From: CAZXDS01 sp964639525
GTDB taxonomy: Bacteria; Bacteroidota; Ignavibacteria; Ignavibacteriales; Melioribacteraceae
Assembly: GCA_964639525.1 (NCBI GenBank)
Contig: CAZXDS010000039.1
Location: forward strand, 1 to 20,801
Direction: 5' to 3'
Length of the DNA stretch: 20,801 nucleotides
Shown here: piece after piece, positions 1 through 7,255 of the stretch
Numbering within the stretch: position 1 is the stretch's first letter
How the letters are laid out: every line of letters begins with the position of its first letter
Made by a program: the position numbers and the translations under genes
The notes under the pieces: generated by a model
Told to the model about the DNA's origin: nothing
Database searches by the model: none
Seen by the model: only the letters and a program-made list of their open reading frames with translations

Positions 1-39
1 GTCTTTGCCGAAATATTTTTTATCATCGTTATAAATCAT
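1..39 (-). CDS. possible 5' end of a divergent minus-strand gene (partial)
   Basis: On the minus strand an ATG at 39-37 opens a frame that stays open to the window edge and reads MIYNDDKKYFGKD. It is only 13 codons, with no clear ribosome binding site, so it is a candidate start and nothing more. The hydrophilic composition and the absence of a plus-strand gene here make a divergent gene plausible. No function can be assigned. Confidence 0.25.
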   Translation of the reverse strand, partial: MIYNDDKKYFGKD

Positions 40-241
40 TATTTTACATAGTTTTTATTTTGTCCCCGAATTGCTGCATTTAGTAGTTTCATTCGTTACC
101 TTTCCACTTAAAATAATAGTATTTAATTTGTAAAAATATATTTTAGTCAAAACAGAACAAGTTATTCCCATTACATTTTTGATTTATAAATTTTAGAATT
201 CCAATATTTGTTGTAACGTTTTTATCAGGTAATGTATTTTT
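40..241. other. intergenic region upstream of the lipoprotein-like gene
   Basis: This AT-rich stretch holds no ORF with a usable start. A weak Bacteroidota-like promoter can be drawn for the gene at 242: TTTG at 178-181, 21 nt, then AATATTTG at 203-210, which differs from TAnnTTTG at the first base. No strong hairpin or repeat was seen. Confidence 0.4.
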
Positions 242-907
242 ATGCTAAAAAAGATAACCACTCAATTGATAGTTTTATCATTTTTTGTAACAAGCTGTTT
301 AAATTATACTCAAATTACAACTGTTAAAACCGATAACTCGGGACAAATGTTTATACACTATTGGATGCATTGGACCTCAGAATCCGATTCCATTTTGTAT
401 CAAAATCAAAAGCTATTCAACACTGACTCAATTAAAACCAATTTTAAATGCCCGACCAATAAAATCGAAAAAATTGAAGTTTATAATAATAATGCCGATA
501 GTACAATCCACGGGAAAATCAGCTTTACGTTTACAAACTTTGATTCACTTAATATTGCAAAAGCATTTAAGGATATGAATTTTTCTATTTCCGATGGGGA
601 TGGAAATACTAAAATTTTTACTCAAAGTTTACCAACCTATTTTTCAAACACATTTTCAACAAATACTGACATTCAATTTCAATATATCTACTATATTCCC
701 GGAAAAATTCTTAGCCATAATGCAACATCTTTATCAAGGAATAAATTAACTTGGAACTTGAATAAAAAAAATTTAATTGGAATAAAAGAATTAAAAGCTG
801 TTTTTATTCCGTTCCGTCTTAAAGAAACACCAAAAGTAATTTATTATTTAACTTTTATTATTATAGTTATTGTATTGTACTATTTGTTACGAAAAAAGAA
901 GAAATAA
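242..907 (+). CDS. hypothetical lipoprotein-like envelope protein with C-terminal membrane anchor
   Basis: The 221-residue product is not recognised. Its N-terminus (Lys3-Lys4, hydrophobic residues 9-16, then VTSC with Cys19) looks like a lipoprotein signal, with Cys19 as the candidate lipidated residue, although the -3 Val and -1 Ser make a loose lipobox. The middle (about 25-195) is polar and rich in Asn, Thr, Ser and aromatic residues, as expected of an exported beta-rich domain. The C-terminus (about 198-217) is one strongly hydrophobic segment rich in Ile, Val and Tyr, followed by a KKKK tail, so it should be a membrane helix with its end in the cytoplasm. A lipid anchor and a C-terminal helix together are unusual; Cys19 may instead lie in an ordinary cleaved signal. 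The start has only a weak AGG upstream. It ends 105 nt before prs and probably belongs to a separate transcript. Confidence 0.65.
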   Translation: MLKKITTQLIVLSFFVTSCLNYTQITTVKTDNSGQMFIHYWMHWTSESDSILYQNQKLFNTDSIKTNFKCPTNKIEKIEVYNNNADSTIHGKISFTFTNFDSLNIAKAFKDMNFSISDGDGNTKIFTQSLPTYFSNTFSTNTDIQFQYIYYIPGKILSHNATSLSRNKLTWNLNKKNLIGIKELKAVFIPFRLKETPKVIYYLTFIIIVIVLYYLLRKKKK

Positions 908-944
908 TTTTTTCAATTAATCGTAACTCATTAAATTTCATATA

Positions 945-975
945 TTTGATTTACAAATCCATTTGAGTATATTTG
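945..975 (+). promoter_or_regulatory. predicted Bacteroidota-type promoter for prs
   Basis: TTTG at 945-948, a 19-nt spacer and TATATTTG at 968-975 match the Bacteroidota primary-sigma pattern (-33 TTTG, -7 TAnnTTTG). It lies 37 nt upstream of the prs ATG. The TTTG overlaps a second TATATTTG at 941-948, so two overlapping start sites are possible. This is a sequence match only. Confidence 0.5.
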
Positions 976-1012
976 CATTTTCAATTTAAAAGAGAAAATT
1001 TCTTTTCAATTA

Positions 1013-1954
1013 ATGAATAATTTAGAACCACTCATCTTTTCAGGCAGCTCCAATCCAAAGCTTGCCGAAAAGGTTAATAAGTACTTGGGATTGAAACCGG
1101 GTTTAGTTGAACTGAAGCGATTTAGCGACGGTGAAATTTGGGCGAAGTATAAGGAAAACATTCGAGGCAGGGATATTTATATTATACAATCCACATTACC
1201 TCCTGCGGAAAATCTACTTGAATTATTGATAATGGTTGATGCTGCAAGACGTGCTTCGGCAAAAAGCATTAACGCCGTAATTCCATATTTTGGATATGCC
1301 CGACAGGATAGAAAAGATCAGCCTCGCGTTTCACTTGCTGCAAAACTTGTTGCAAATTTAATTACTACAGCCGGAGCTGATAGAGTAATTACAATGGATT
1401 TGCACGCAGCTCAAATTCAAGGTTTTTTTGACATTCCCTTCGATCATTTATATGGTTCGCCTATTTTTACAAGTTTATTTTCAAATATTGAAAACCTTGT
1501 TGTAGTTTCCCCTGATACCGGCGGAATTAAACTGGCTCGCTCATATGCTAAAAGAATGCACAAAGAATTAGTTGTTATTGATAAAAGACGACCGAAACCA
1601 AATTATGCCGAAGTAATGAATATAATTGGTGATGTAGAGAATAAAAATATTTTGTTAGTAGATGATTTAATTGATACTGCCGGTACATTTGCTTCGGCAG
1701 TTACTTCACTTAAAAAAAATGGAGCTAAAAAAATAATTGGAGCAGTTACTCACCCGCTTCTTTCCGGTGAAGCAATTGATAGAATTGAAAATTCTGAATT
1801 AAGTAAATTATATATTACGGATACAATTCCGTTTGATGCAAATTTATCTTCAAAAATTGAAGTGCGAACTGCTTCCGAACTTTTTGCTGAAGCAATTTTA
1901 AGATCACACAATAATGAGTCTATAAGTTCATTATTTGAAATAGATAAAAGTTAG
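1013..1954 (+). CDS. prs: ribose-phosphate pyrophosphokinase (PRPP synthetase)
   Basis: This cytoplasmic enzyme makes 5-phosphoribosyl-1-diphosphate from ribose 5-phosphate and ATP for purine, pyrimidine, NAD, His and Trp synthesis. At 313 residues it has the normal length of class I enzymes. Visible signatures are FSDGE at 37-41, the flexible-loop RQDRK at 97-101, DLHAAQIQGFFDIP at 129-142 with His131 in the Mg-ATP site, SPDTGG at 166-171 and the PRPP-binding loop VDDLIDTAGT at 216-225. The start is chosen at the first ATG, which gives the expected N-terminus; its ribosome binding site (AGAGAAAA) is weak. It is followed after 28 nt by rplY, and prs-rplY-pth is a frequent bacterial neighbourhood, so co-transcription is likely. 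Nothing in it is abnormal. Confidence 0.97.
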   Translation: MNNLEPLIFSGSSNPKLAEKVNKYLGLKPGLVELKRFSDGEIWAKYKENIRGRDIYIIQSTLPPAENLLELLIMVDAARRASAKSINAVIPYFGYARQDRKDQPRVSLAAKLVANLITTAGADRVITMDLHAAQIQGFFDIPFDHLYGSPIFTSLFSNIENLVVVSPDTGGIKLARSYAKRMHKELVVIDKRRPKPNYAEVMNIIGDVENKNILLVDDLIDTAGTFASAVTSLKKNGAKKIIGAVTHPLLSGEAIDRIENSELSKLYITDTIPFDANLSSKIEVRTASELFAEAILRSHNNESISSLFEIDKS

Positions 1955-1982
1955 ATAACGATAAAATAAATGGAGTAAGAAT

Positions 1983-2624
1983 ATGGCAGAATTAATATTA
2001 CGAGCCGAAAAGAGAGAAGTGTCCACACAAGGGGCTTTAAAACAAATACGAAAAAACGCAAAAATACCAGGTATTTATTATACAAGTGAAACTACCCCCA
2101 TTCCTATTACTGTTGAAGAAAATGATTTAAAAAGATTTGTTTACACTAAAGAAGCTCATATAGCACTTTTAGAAGTGGAAGGACAAGAACAGGTTAGAGC
2201 AATTGTTAAAGAAGTTCAATTTGATCCTTTAAGTGATAAAATTATACATTTTGATGTACTCGGTATGACTGCCGGACAAACATTACAGTTGGAAATTCCC
2301 GTTTCGCTTGAAGGACAACCTATAGGTGTTCGTGAAGAAGGCGGAGTTCTTCAGCAATTTATGTACAAATTGGATATTGAATGTTTGCCTAAAAATATTC
2401 CTGACCAAATTACATTGGACATTTCTGATCTTGCAATTGGAGATTCAATCTTGGTAAGAGATTTGTCTTTTGATGATTTTGAAGTTTTAAATGCTGACAC
2501 AGTTATGGTCGTTTCGGTTGCTAAAGCTCGCGGAATTGAAGAAACCACAACTGACGAAGAAACTGAAGAAGTTGAAGGAACAACTGAAGACGAAGATAAG
2601 TCAGAAGAAAATAAAGAAGAATAA
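1983..2624 (+). CDS. rplY: large ribosomal subunit protein bL25 (CTC/TL5 form)
   Basis: This is the 5S rRNA-binding ribosomal protein in its long two-domain (CTC) form. The N-terminal bL25 domain covers about residues 1-92 and the C-terminal beta-domain about 93-180, including LEIPVSLEGQPIGVREEGG and the LPKNIPDQITLDIS stretch. The total is 213 residues, because the last 30 or so form a very acidic Glu/Asp/Thr tail (from GIEETTTDEE onward). The tail is predicted to be disordered and is typical of the CTC form in many bacteria. The start has a good GGAG at 1972-1975. It lies between prs and pth, with pth beginning 14 nt after its stop. Confidence 0.95.
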   Translation: MAELILRAEKREVSTQGALKQIRKNAKIPGIYYTSETTPIPITVEENDLKRFVYTKEAHIALLEVEGQEQVRAIVKEVQFDPLSDKIIHFDVLGMTAGQTLQLEIPVSLEGQPIGVREEGGVLQQFMYKLDIECLPKNIPDQITLDISDLAIGDSILVRDLSFDDFEVLNADTVMVVSVAKARGIEETTTDEETEEVEGTTEDEDKSEENKEE

Positions 2625-2638
2625 AACAGTAGTTTTAG

Positions 2639-3220
2639 TTGAAAATTATATTTGGAATTGGAAACCCCGGCAAGCGTTACGAACTAACAAAACATAACGC
2701 AGGATTCATTTTATTGGATAAACTTGCTCGGAAACACAATTTACAATTTGTGCCTTCAAAAGGCGATTTTTATTATGCGGGGAATGGTGATAGCACTATT
2801 TCCCCTTTTGTTTTAATAAAACCGACTACATACGTAAATTTGAGCGGAAATGCTGCTCTTGATCTTTTAGATATTTACAATTTTGTACCGAAAGATGATT
2901 TACTTGTAGTTTGCGATGATTTAAATCTTGAACTTGGTAAAATTAGAATTAGAAAATCCGGCGGAGACGGCGGACACAATGGGATTAAATCTCTAATTTA
3001 TCAATTACAGACAGAAGAATTTCCAAGAATAAGATTTGGAATTGGAAATAATTTTGAAAGTGGTCAGATGAAAGACTACGTATTAAGTAAATTTTCTGAT
3101 GATGAATTAAGGGACGTCGATAAGAACTTTGATTTGGGAATTGAACTTATCGAAAATTTTATTAAAAATGGATTGAAGGGAATGCTTGACCATTTTAGTA
3201 AATTAAATTCATCTGTATAA
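2639..3220 (+). CDS. pth: peptidyl-tRNA hydrolase
   Basis: It cleaves the ester bond of peptidyl-tRNAs released prematurely from ribosomes and recycles the tRNA. The 193 residues show the family signatures: GNPGKRYELTKHNAGF at 8-23 with Asn9 and catalytic His19, KPTTYVNLSGNA containing the conserved Asn, CDDLNLELGKIRIR with the catalytic-dyad Asp, and GGDGGHNGIKSL. The start is TTG at 2639: the conserved MKIIFGIGNPG N-terminus begins there, no ATG is available upstream before the rplY stop, and the next in-frame ATG would remove the active site. No strong ribosome binding site is seen 14 nt downstream of rplY, so translational coupling is plausible. Confidence 0.96.
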   Translation: MKIIFGIGNPGKRYELTKHNAGFILLDKLARKHNLQFVPSKGDFYYAGNGDSTISPFVLIKPTTYVNLSGNAALDLLDIYNFVPKDDLLVVCDDLNLELGKIRIRKSGGDGGHNGIKSLIYQLQTEEFPRIRFGIGNNFESGQMKDYVLSKFSDDELRDVDKNFDLGIELIENFIKNGLKGMLDHFSKLNSSV

Positions 3221-3258
3221 AAAACTAAATTACTAACAGACCGTTAAAGGAGACGTCT

Positions 3259-5316
3259 ATGAAATCTTTGGTTTACCTAATTCCAGTTGCCGGAATTTTG
3301 GCACTACTCTACTCTTTTATAAAAAGTAAGTGGATTAAAAAACAAAGTACGGGAAACGAAAAAATGACTACCATTTCGCTACACATTCGCGATGGCGCAT
3401 TTGCGTTTCTAAAAACTGAATATAGAGTACTATCTATATTTGTTATTGTTGTTGCTGTTTTATTAGGCTTTGCAAATGCCGGTAAAGCAGATTCATCTTG
3501 GCTTATTTCAGTTTCATTTGTGATTGGTGCTTTTTGTTCAGCGTTGGCAGGTTTTCTTGGAATGAATGCGGCTACGCATGCAAATGTTAGAACAACCGAA
3601 GCTGCAAGAAAGGGTTTAGCTCCGGCACTTAACATCGCTTTTACCGGCGGCTCAATTATGGGAATGAATGTTGTTGGGCTTGGTGTATTAGGTCTTAGTG
3701 TTTTATTTCTTATATACAGCAACATAGGTTGGGATATATATAAAATAATTAATGTTTTAACCGGTTTTTCACTTGGCGCTTCATCTATTGCACTTTTTGC
3801 CAGAGTTGGAGGCGGAATTTATACTAAAGCTGCCGATGTTGGTGCTGATTTAGCCGGTAAAGTTTATGAAGGAATCCCCGAAGACGATCCGAGAAATCCG
3901 GCTACAATAGCTGATAATGTTGGTGATAACGTTGGTGATGTTGCCGGAATGGGTGCGGATTTATTTGAATCTTTTGTTGGTGCTATTATAGGAACAATGG
4001 TACTTGGCGCTGCTTTCTCGGGAACTGCTCTTGAACTTGAAGCCATTCTTTTACCATTATTTCTCGCAGGTGCAGGAATAATTTTATCCATTATCGGTAC
4101 ATTTTTTGTAAAAGGAAAAGAGGGCTCTAATCCGCAAAAAGCGTTAAATATGGGTGAGTTTGGAACTTCCGGATTAATGTTAATTGCTTCCTATTTTATT
4201 ATTACAAATGTATTACCTTCTTCGTGGGAATATAACGGATTTCAATATACAAGTATGGGGATATTTTATGCAACAATAATTGGACTTATTGCAGGTGTTT
4301 CCATCGGACTCATTACTGAATATTATACAAGCACTGAAAATAAACCTGTAATTGGAATAGCTCATCAATCAGTTACAGGGGCTGCAACAAACCTAATTGC
4401 CGGGCTTGGTGTAGGAATGTCTTCTACTGCATTACCCGTAATTATTATTGCACTATCAATCATAGCTGCTTCCTATTTTGGTAATCTTTACGGAATTGCA
4501 ATTGCTGCACTCGGAATGCTTTCAACAACGGGTATTCAACTTGCAGTTGATGCGTACGGACCTATTTCTGATAACGCAGGCGGAATTGCCGAAATGGCAG
4601 AACTTCCTCACGAAGTTAGAGAACGTACTGACAAATTAGATGCCGTTGGCAACACAACTGCTGCTATTGGTAAAGGTTTTGCAATTGGTTCGGCGGCTTT
4701 AACTGCTCTTGCATTATTTGCTGCTTTTATGCTTCAGGCTGATATTAAAAGCATTAACCTCGCTAAACCTATAATTATGGGCGGATTATTTATCGGTGGT
4801 ATGTTGCCGTTTTTATTTTCATCACTTGCCATGCAGGCGGTTGGTAGAGCTGCTAAAGATATGATTATTGAAGTAGGAAGACAATTCAGAGAAATTAAAG
4901 GTTTACGCGAAGGTACTGCTGTTGCTGAGTACTCAAAATGCGTTACAATTTCAACTAATGCAGCAATTAAAGAAATGGTTTTACCCGGAATATTAGCAAT
5001 AGCTACACCTGTTATTATTGGTTTTATCAGCAAAGAAATGTTAGCCGGTTTACTTGCCGGTGTTACTGTTTCCGGAGTACTAATGGCAATATTTCAATCT
5101 AATGCCGGCGGCGCATGGGATAATGCTAAAAAATTAATTGAAGGCGGTATAACCATTGATGGTAAAAATTATGGAAAAGGCTCAGAAGTACATAAGGCTT
5201 CGGTAGTTGGTGATACTGTGGGTGATCCTTTCAAAGACACTTCAGGACCTTCATTAAATATTCTAATAAAATTAATGTCTGTAGTTTCATTAGTTATTGC
5301 ACCGCTAATTAAATAG
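3259..5316 (+). CDS. hppA: K+-dependent membrane-bound pyrophosphatase, probably Na+-translocating
   Basis: This integral membrane pump couples hydrolysis of pyrophosphate to cation export across the inner membrane. At 685 residues with about 16 hydrophobic segments it has family size. The substrate-binding acidic motifs are intact: DVGADLAGKVYEG at 193-205, then EDDPRNP and the DNVGDNVGD repeat at 219-227. A second acidic set is DNAGGIAEM at 438-446, and a third lies near the C-terminus (GDTVGDPFKDTSGPS). Ala468 in GNTTAAIGKG marks the K+-dependent class; K+-independent enzymes have Lys there. Glu237 in DLFES sits one helical turn earlier than the corresponding Glu of plant H+-pumps (DLFGSYAE), the arrangement of Na+-pumping or dual enzymes, so Na+ export is the better guess. 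A strong AAAGGAG at 3246-3252 precedes the ATG. It stands alone, with pth upstream and a hairpin downstream. Confidence 0.95.
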   Translation: MKSLVYLIPVAGILALLYSFIKSKWIKKQSTGNEKMTTISLHIRDGAFAFLKTEYRVLSIFVIVVAVLLGFANAGKADSSWLISVSFVIGAFCSALAGFLGMNAATHANVRTTEAARKGLAPALNIAFTGGSIMGMNVVGLGVLGLSVLFLIYSNIGWDIYKIINVLTGFSLGASSIALFARVGGGIYTKAADVGADLAGKVYEGIPEDDPRNPATIADNVGDNVGDVAGMGADLFESFVGAIIGTMVLGAAFSGTALELEAILLPLFLAGAGIILSIIGTFFVKGKEGSNPQKALNMGEFGTSGLMLIASYFIITNVLPSSWEYNGFQYTSMGIFYATIIGLIAGVSIGLITEYYTSTENKPVIGIAHQSVTGAATNLIAGLGVGMSSTALPVIIIALSIIAASYFGNLYGIAIAALGMLSTTGIQLAVDAYGPISDNAGGIAEMAELPHEVRERTDKLDAVGNTTAAIGKGFAIGSAALTALALFAAFMLQADIKSINLAKPIIMGGLFIGGMLPFLFSSLAMQAVGRAAKDMIIEVGRQFREIKGLREGTAVAEYSKCVTISTNAAIKEMVLPGILAIATPVIIGFISKEMLAGLLAGVTVSGVLMAIFQSNAGGAWDNAKKLIEGGITIDGKNYGKGSEVHKASVVGDTVGDPFKDTSGPSLNILIKLMSVVSLVIAPLIK

Positions 5317-5327
5317 TAGTATCTTTG
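5297..5327 (+). promoter_or_regulatory. predicted Bacteroidota-type promoter for the rpsF operon
   Basis: TTG at 5297-5299, a 20-nt spacer and TATCTTTG at 5320-5327 match the Bacteroidota promoter pattern. The -33 element lies inside the last codons of hppA and the -7 element just after its stop. Transcripts would start near 5333 and carry a leader of about 70 nt containing the GC-rich hairpin at 5352-5374. Sequence match only. Confidence 0.5.
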
Positions 5328-5351
5328 TAAGTTATAATTTTTTTAAACCCT

Positions 5352-5383
5352 GCTCCCCGGCAAAGTCGGGGGGCCTTTTATTT
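5352..5383 (+). terminator. GC-rich hairpin with U-rich tail: hppA terminator or rpsF leader attenuator
   Basis: GCTCCCCGG (5352-5360) pairs with TCGGGGGGC (5366-5374) around a CAAAG loop, giving a 9-bp stem with two G-U pairs, followed by CTTTTATTT. That is the form of an intrinsic terminator for hppA. It also lies downstream of the predicted rpsF promoter, so it would be part of the rpsF leader. CTCCC at 5353-5357 is complementary to GGGAG at 5392-5396, inside the rpsF ribosome binding site, which offers a mutually exclusive pairing. rpsF operons in many bacteria carry an S6:S18-binding leader; whether this is one was not established. Confidence 0.65.
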
Positions 5384-5402
5384 AGACCAAAGGGAGGTAT
5401 AA

Positions 5403-5885
5403 ATGAAATCTCAAACTTATGAGAGCGTGATTATTGTAAATGCTGCTCTCGATGATTCACAAATTGGTTCTGTTATTACCCGTGTCGAAGAAACAATCGT
5501 TTCAGACGGCGGCAATATTATAGACACCGAAAAATGGGGTCGTAAAAGACTCGCTTACCCAATTAAAAAATCCAAAAACGGTTATTATATTATCTTTCGT
5601 TTTACAGCTCCAACTGAGGCAATAGTAAAAATTGAAAGAATGTATCGCCTGGACGAAGCCATTGTAAGATATCTTACTACAGTAATGGAATTAAAAGATA
5701 TTCAGAACTTTGAAAAAGTAAAACACGACCGAACTCTTATTACGGAAACTGAAACGGTTAAAAGTTCACCTGTTCAAACGGAAAACGCTGAAGAAGCTGA
5801 AAAATCTGCAACTCCTGAAGTTGAAAAAACCGAGGAAACTGAGGTAGAAGTAGAAACTACTGATGATAATGACGATGATAAATAA
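5403..5885 (+). CDS. rpsF: small ribosomal subunit protein bS6 with long acidic tail
   Basis: bS6 binds 16S rRNA in the central domain together with bS18, which is encoded two genes downstream. Residues 1 to about 100 form the normal bS6 fold, with YESVIIVN at the N-terminus, WGRKRLAYPIKK in the middle and the RMYRLDEAIVRYLT stretch. The remaining 55 or so residues are an extension strongly enriched in Glu, Asp and Thr that ends in DDNDDDK, so the protein (160 residues) is longer than the usual 95-130. The extension is probably disordered. An excellent AGGGAGG at 5391-5397, 5 nt before the ATG, fixes the start. It is the first gene of rpsF-ssb-rpsR-rplI. Confidence 0.95.
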   Translation: MKSQTYESVIIVNAALDDSQIGSVITRVEETIVSDGGNIIDTEKWGRKRLAYPIKKSKNGYYIIFRFTAPTEAIVKIERMYRLDEAIVRYLTTVMELKDIQNFEKVKHDRTLITETETVKSSPVQTENAEEAEKSATPEVEKTEETEVEVETTDDNDDDK

Positions 5886-5926
5886 TTTGAAAATCAATGA
5901 ATTTTCAGAGATAATGGAGATTGAGA

Positions 5927-6436
5927 ATGGCTGAATTAAAAATGCCGGAAATTAATAGCGTTTTACTTGCCGGCAATTTAACAAAAGATCCTGTCTTCCG
6001 TTCAACTACTAATAATACTCCGGTTGTAAATTTTCACATTGCTGTTAACCGTCGCTATAAAGATAGCGGTAATCAATGGCAAGAGGATGTTTGCTATGTG
6101 GGTGTCGTTGCGTGGAACAAATTAGCTGAAAGCTGTAAAGAAAAATTACAAAAAGGTAATGCAGTACTTATTGATGGTGAACTGCAAAGTAAAACTTTTA
6201 GAGCTTCTGCAGATGGAAAAAATAGAACCATTGTTGAAATAAAAGCAAAACGAATTCAGTTTCTAAATAAATTTGATAAATTAAACAATAAACCTGATAA
6301 GTTGAATAACAAAGTTCAACAATCCGATATTGAAAATACTTCACAAAGCAATTCTGCAGATGGAGACAATGAGATGGATTCTTTTGATAAATTTTTAACT
6401 GACGAAGAAACCAATCTCATTAATAATAAAGATTAA
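5927..6436 (+). CDS. ssb: single-stranded DNA-binding protein lacking a canonical acidic tip
   Basis: SSB protects single-stranded DNA in replication, repair and recombination, and its gene often lies between rpsF and rpsR as here. The OB fold covers about residues 5-110: INSVLLAGNLTKDPVFR at the N-terminus, VVNFHIAVNRRYKD, the conserved W in VVAWNKLAESC, and KGNAVLIDGELQSKTF. A polar linker rich in Asn, Lys and Gln follows. The C-terminus is DEETNLINNKD and lacks the DDDIPF-like tip by which most SSBs recruit partner proteins; the nearest acidic patch is EMDSFDKFLTDEE. ATG at 5927 is preferred because GGAGA at 5916-5920 is 6 nt upstream. The frame also allows TTG at 5921, but that would abut the ribosome binding site. 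Predicted length is 169 residues. Confidence 0.93.
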   Translation: MAELKMPEINSVLLAGNLTKDPVFRSTTNNTPVVNFHIAVNRRYKDSGNQWQEDVCYVGVVAWNKLAESCKEKLQKGNAVLIDGELQSKTFRASADGKNRTIVEIKAKRIQFLNKFDKLNNKPDKLNNKVQQSDIENTSQSNSADGDNEMDSFDKFLTDEETNLINNKD

Positions 6437-6456
6437 TTTTAGTTGGAGAAAATAAA

Positions 6457-6708
6457 ATGAAAAGAAATGATAAAACACGCAAGCCTAGACGAAATAAGGT
6501 TAGAACTAAAAGAACCGGCCGCGTTATTAACGAGTATATTGATTACAAAAATTCAGTACAATTACAAAAATTTGTAAATGACCAAGGGAAAATTATCCCT
6601 CGAAGGATTACCGGACTTAGTGCCAAGCAGCATAGAGAGTTAGTTCGAGCAATTAAACGGGCACGCCAGATTGCTATTTTGCCATTTGTTTCAGAAGCAG
6701 TAAAATAG
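6457..6708 (+). CDS. rpsR: small ribosomal subunit protein bS18
   Basis: This 83-residue basic protein is the partner of bS6 on the 30S platform. It contains the family core IDYKN (28-32), GKIIPRRITG at about 44-53 and the C-terminal AIKRARQIAILPF at about 65-77. The N-terminus is Lys/Arg-rich (KTRKPRRNKVRTKR) and contacts rRNA. No zinc-binding Cys residues are present. GGAG 11 nt upstream of the ATG gives the start. It lies 20 nt after ssb and 11 nt before rplI, consistent with a single operon. Confidence 0.97.
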   Translation: MKRNDKTRKPRRNKVRTKRTGRVINEYIDYKNSVQLQKFVNDQGKIIPRRITGLSAKQHRELVRAIKRARQIAILPFVSEAVK

Positions 6709-6719
6709 GAGAAATTAAA

Positions 6720-7163
6720 ATGAAAGTAATTTTGAGAAGAGATTTTGAACAACTTGGAAAAGTTGGAGATACAATTGAAGTTAAAAATGGTTTTGCTCGT
6801 AATTATTTAATTCCTCGTCAGCTTGCTTTTGCTGCTAACAAAGGAAATTTAAGAGCTTTACAAGAAGAAAAAAAACAGTTAGTTAAAAAAGATGCTAAAA
6901 TACTAACCGCTGCTAAACAACTTGCAGCCGAATTGGAAAAAGTATCTGTAACTTTAACAGTTAAAGTTGGTGACGAAGATAAAATGTTCGGAACTGTTAC
7001 TTCACAAATGATTGCTGACAGTATTAAAGAAAAAGGGTTTGAAATTGATAAAAGAAAAATTGAAATTGATGAACCCATTAAGGCACTTGGTATTTACAAT
7101 ATTAATATAAAACTACACCCTGAAGTTTCTGCTTCTGTTAAAACTTGGGTAGTAAGAGAATAA
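6720..7163 (+). CDS. rplI: large ribosomal subunit protein bL9
   Basis: bL9 binds domain V of 23S rRNA and reaches out from the base of the L1 stalk. The 147 residues have the normal arrangement. The N-terminal rRNA-binding domain has the signature GKVGDTIEVKNGFARNYLIP (13-32), a central Lys/Glu/Ala-rich helix follows at about 41-75, and the C-terminal domain includes FGTVTSQMIADSI. The start is supported by AGGAG 8 nt upstream, overlapping the end of rpsR. It closes the rpsF-ssb-rpsR-rplI operon, followed by a terminator hairpin. Confidence 0.97.
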   Translation: MKVILRRDFEQLGKVGDTIEVKNGFARNYLIPRQLAFAANKGNLRALQEEKKQLVKKDAKILTAAKQLAAELEKVSVTLTVKVGDEDKMFGTVTSQMIADSIKEKGFEIDKRKIEIDEPIKALGIYNINIKLHPEVSASVKTWVVRE

Positions 7164-7178
7164 TTATATAGATATTCA

Positions 7179-7206
7179 AAAGTTGGTATTACCGACTTTA
7201 TTTTTT
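7179..7206 (+). terminator. intrinsic terminator after rplI
   Basis: AAAGTTGGT (7179-7187) pairs with ACCGACTTT (7191-7199) across a three-base ATT loop, 9 bp including one G-U pair, followed directly by A and six T residues (7201-7206). It lies 15 nt after the rplI stop and separates the ribosomal operon from secDF. Confidence 0.85.
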
Positions 7207-7255
7207 ACAAAAAAAAATATTCAGTTTTATCATAGCAAATAGGACAATGACCAAA

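Noticed and set aside
2491..2697. 68-codon frame overlapping the end of rplY and the start of pth
   Set aside because: It is a shifted reading of the acidic bL25 tail, Lys/Leu-rich only because of the GAA repeats, and it overlaps two certain genes.
5921..5926. TTG start for ssb
   Set aside because: The GGAGA ribosome binding site ends at 5920, directly adjacent, leaving no spacer; ATG at 5927 has a 6-nt spacer.
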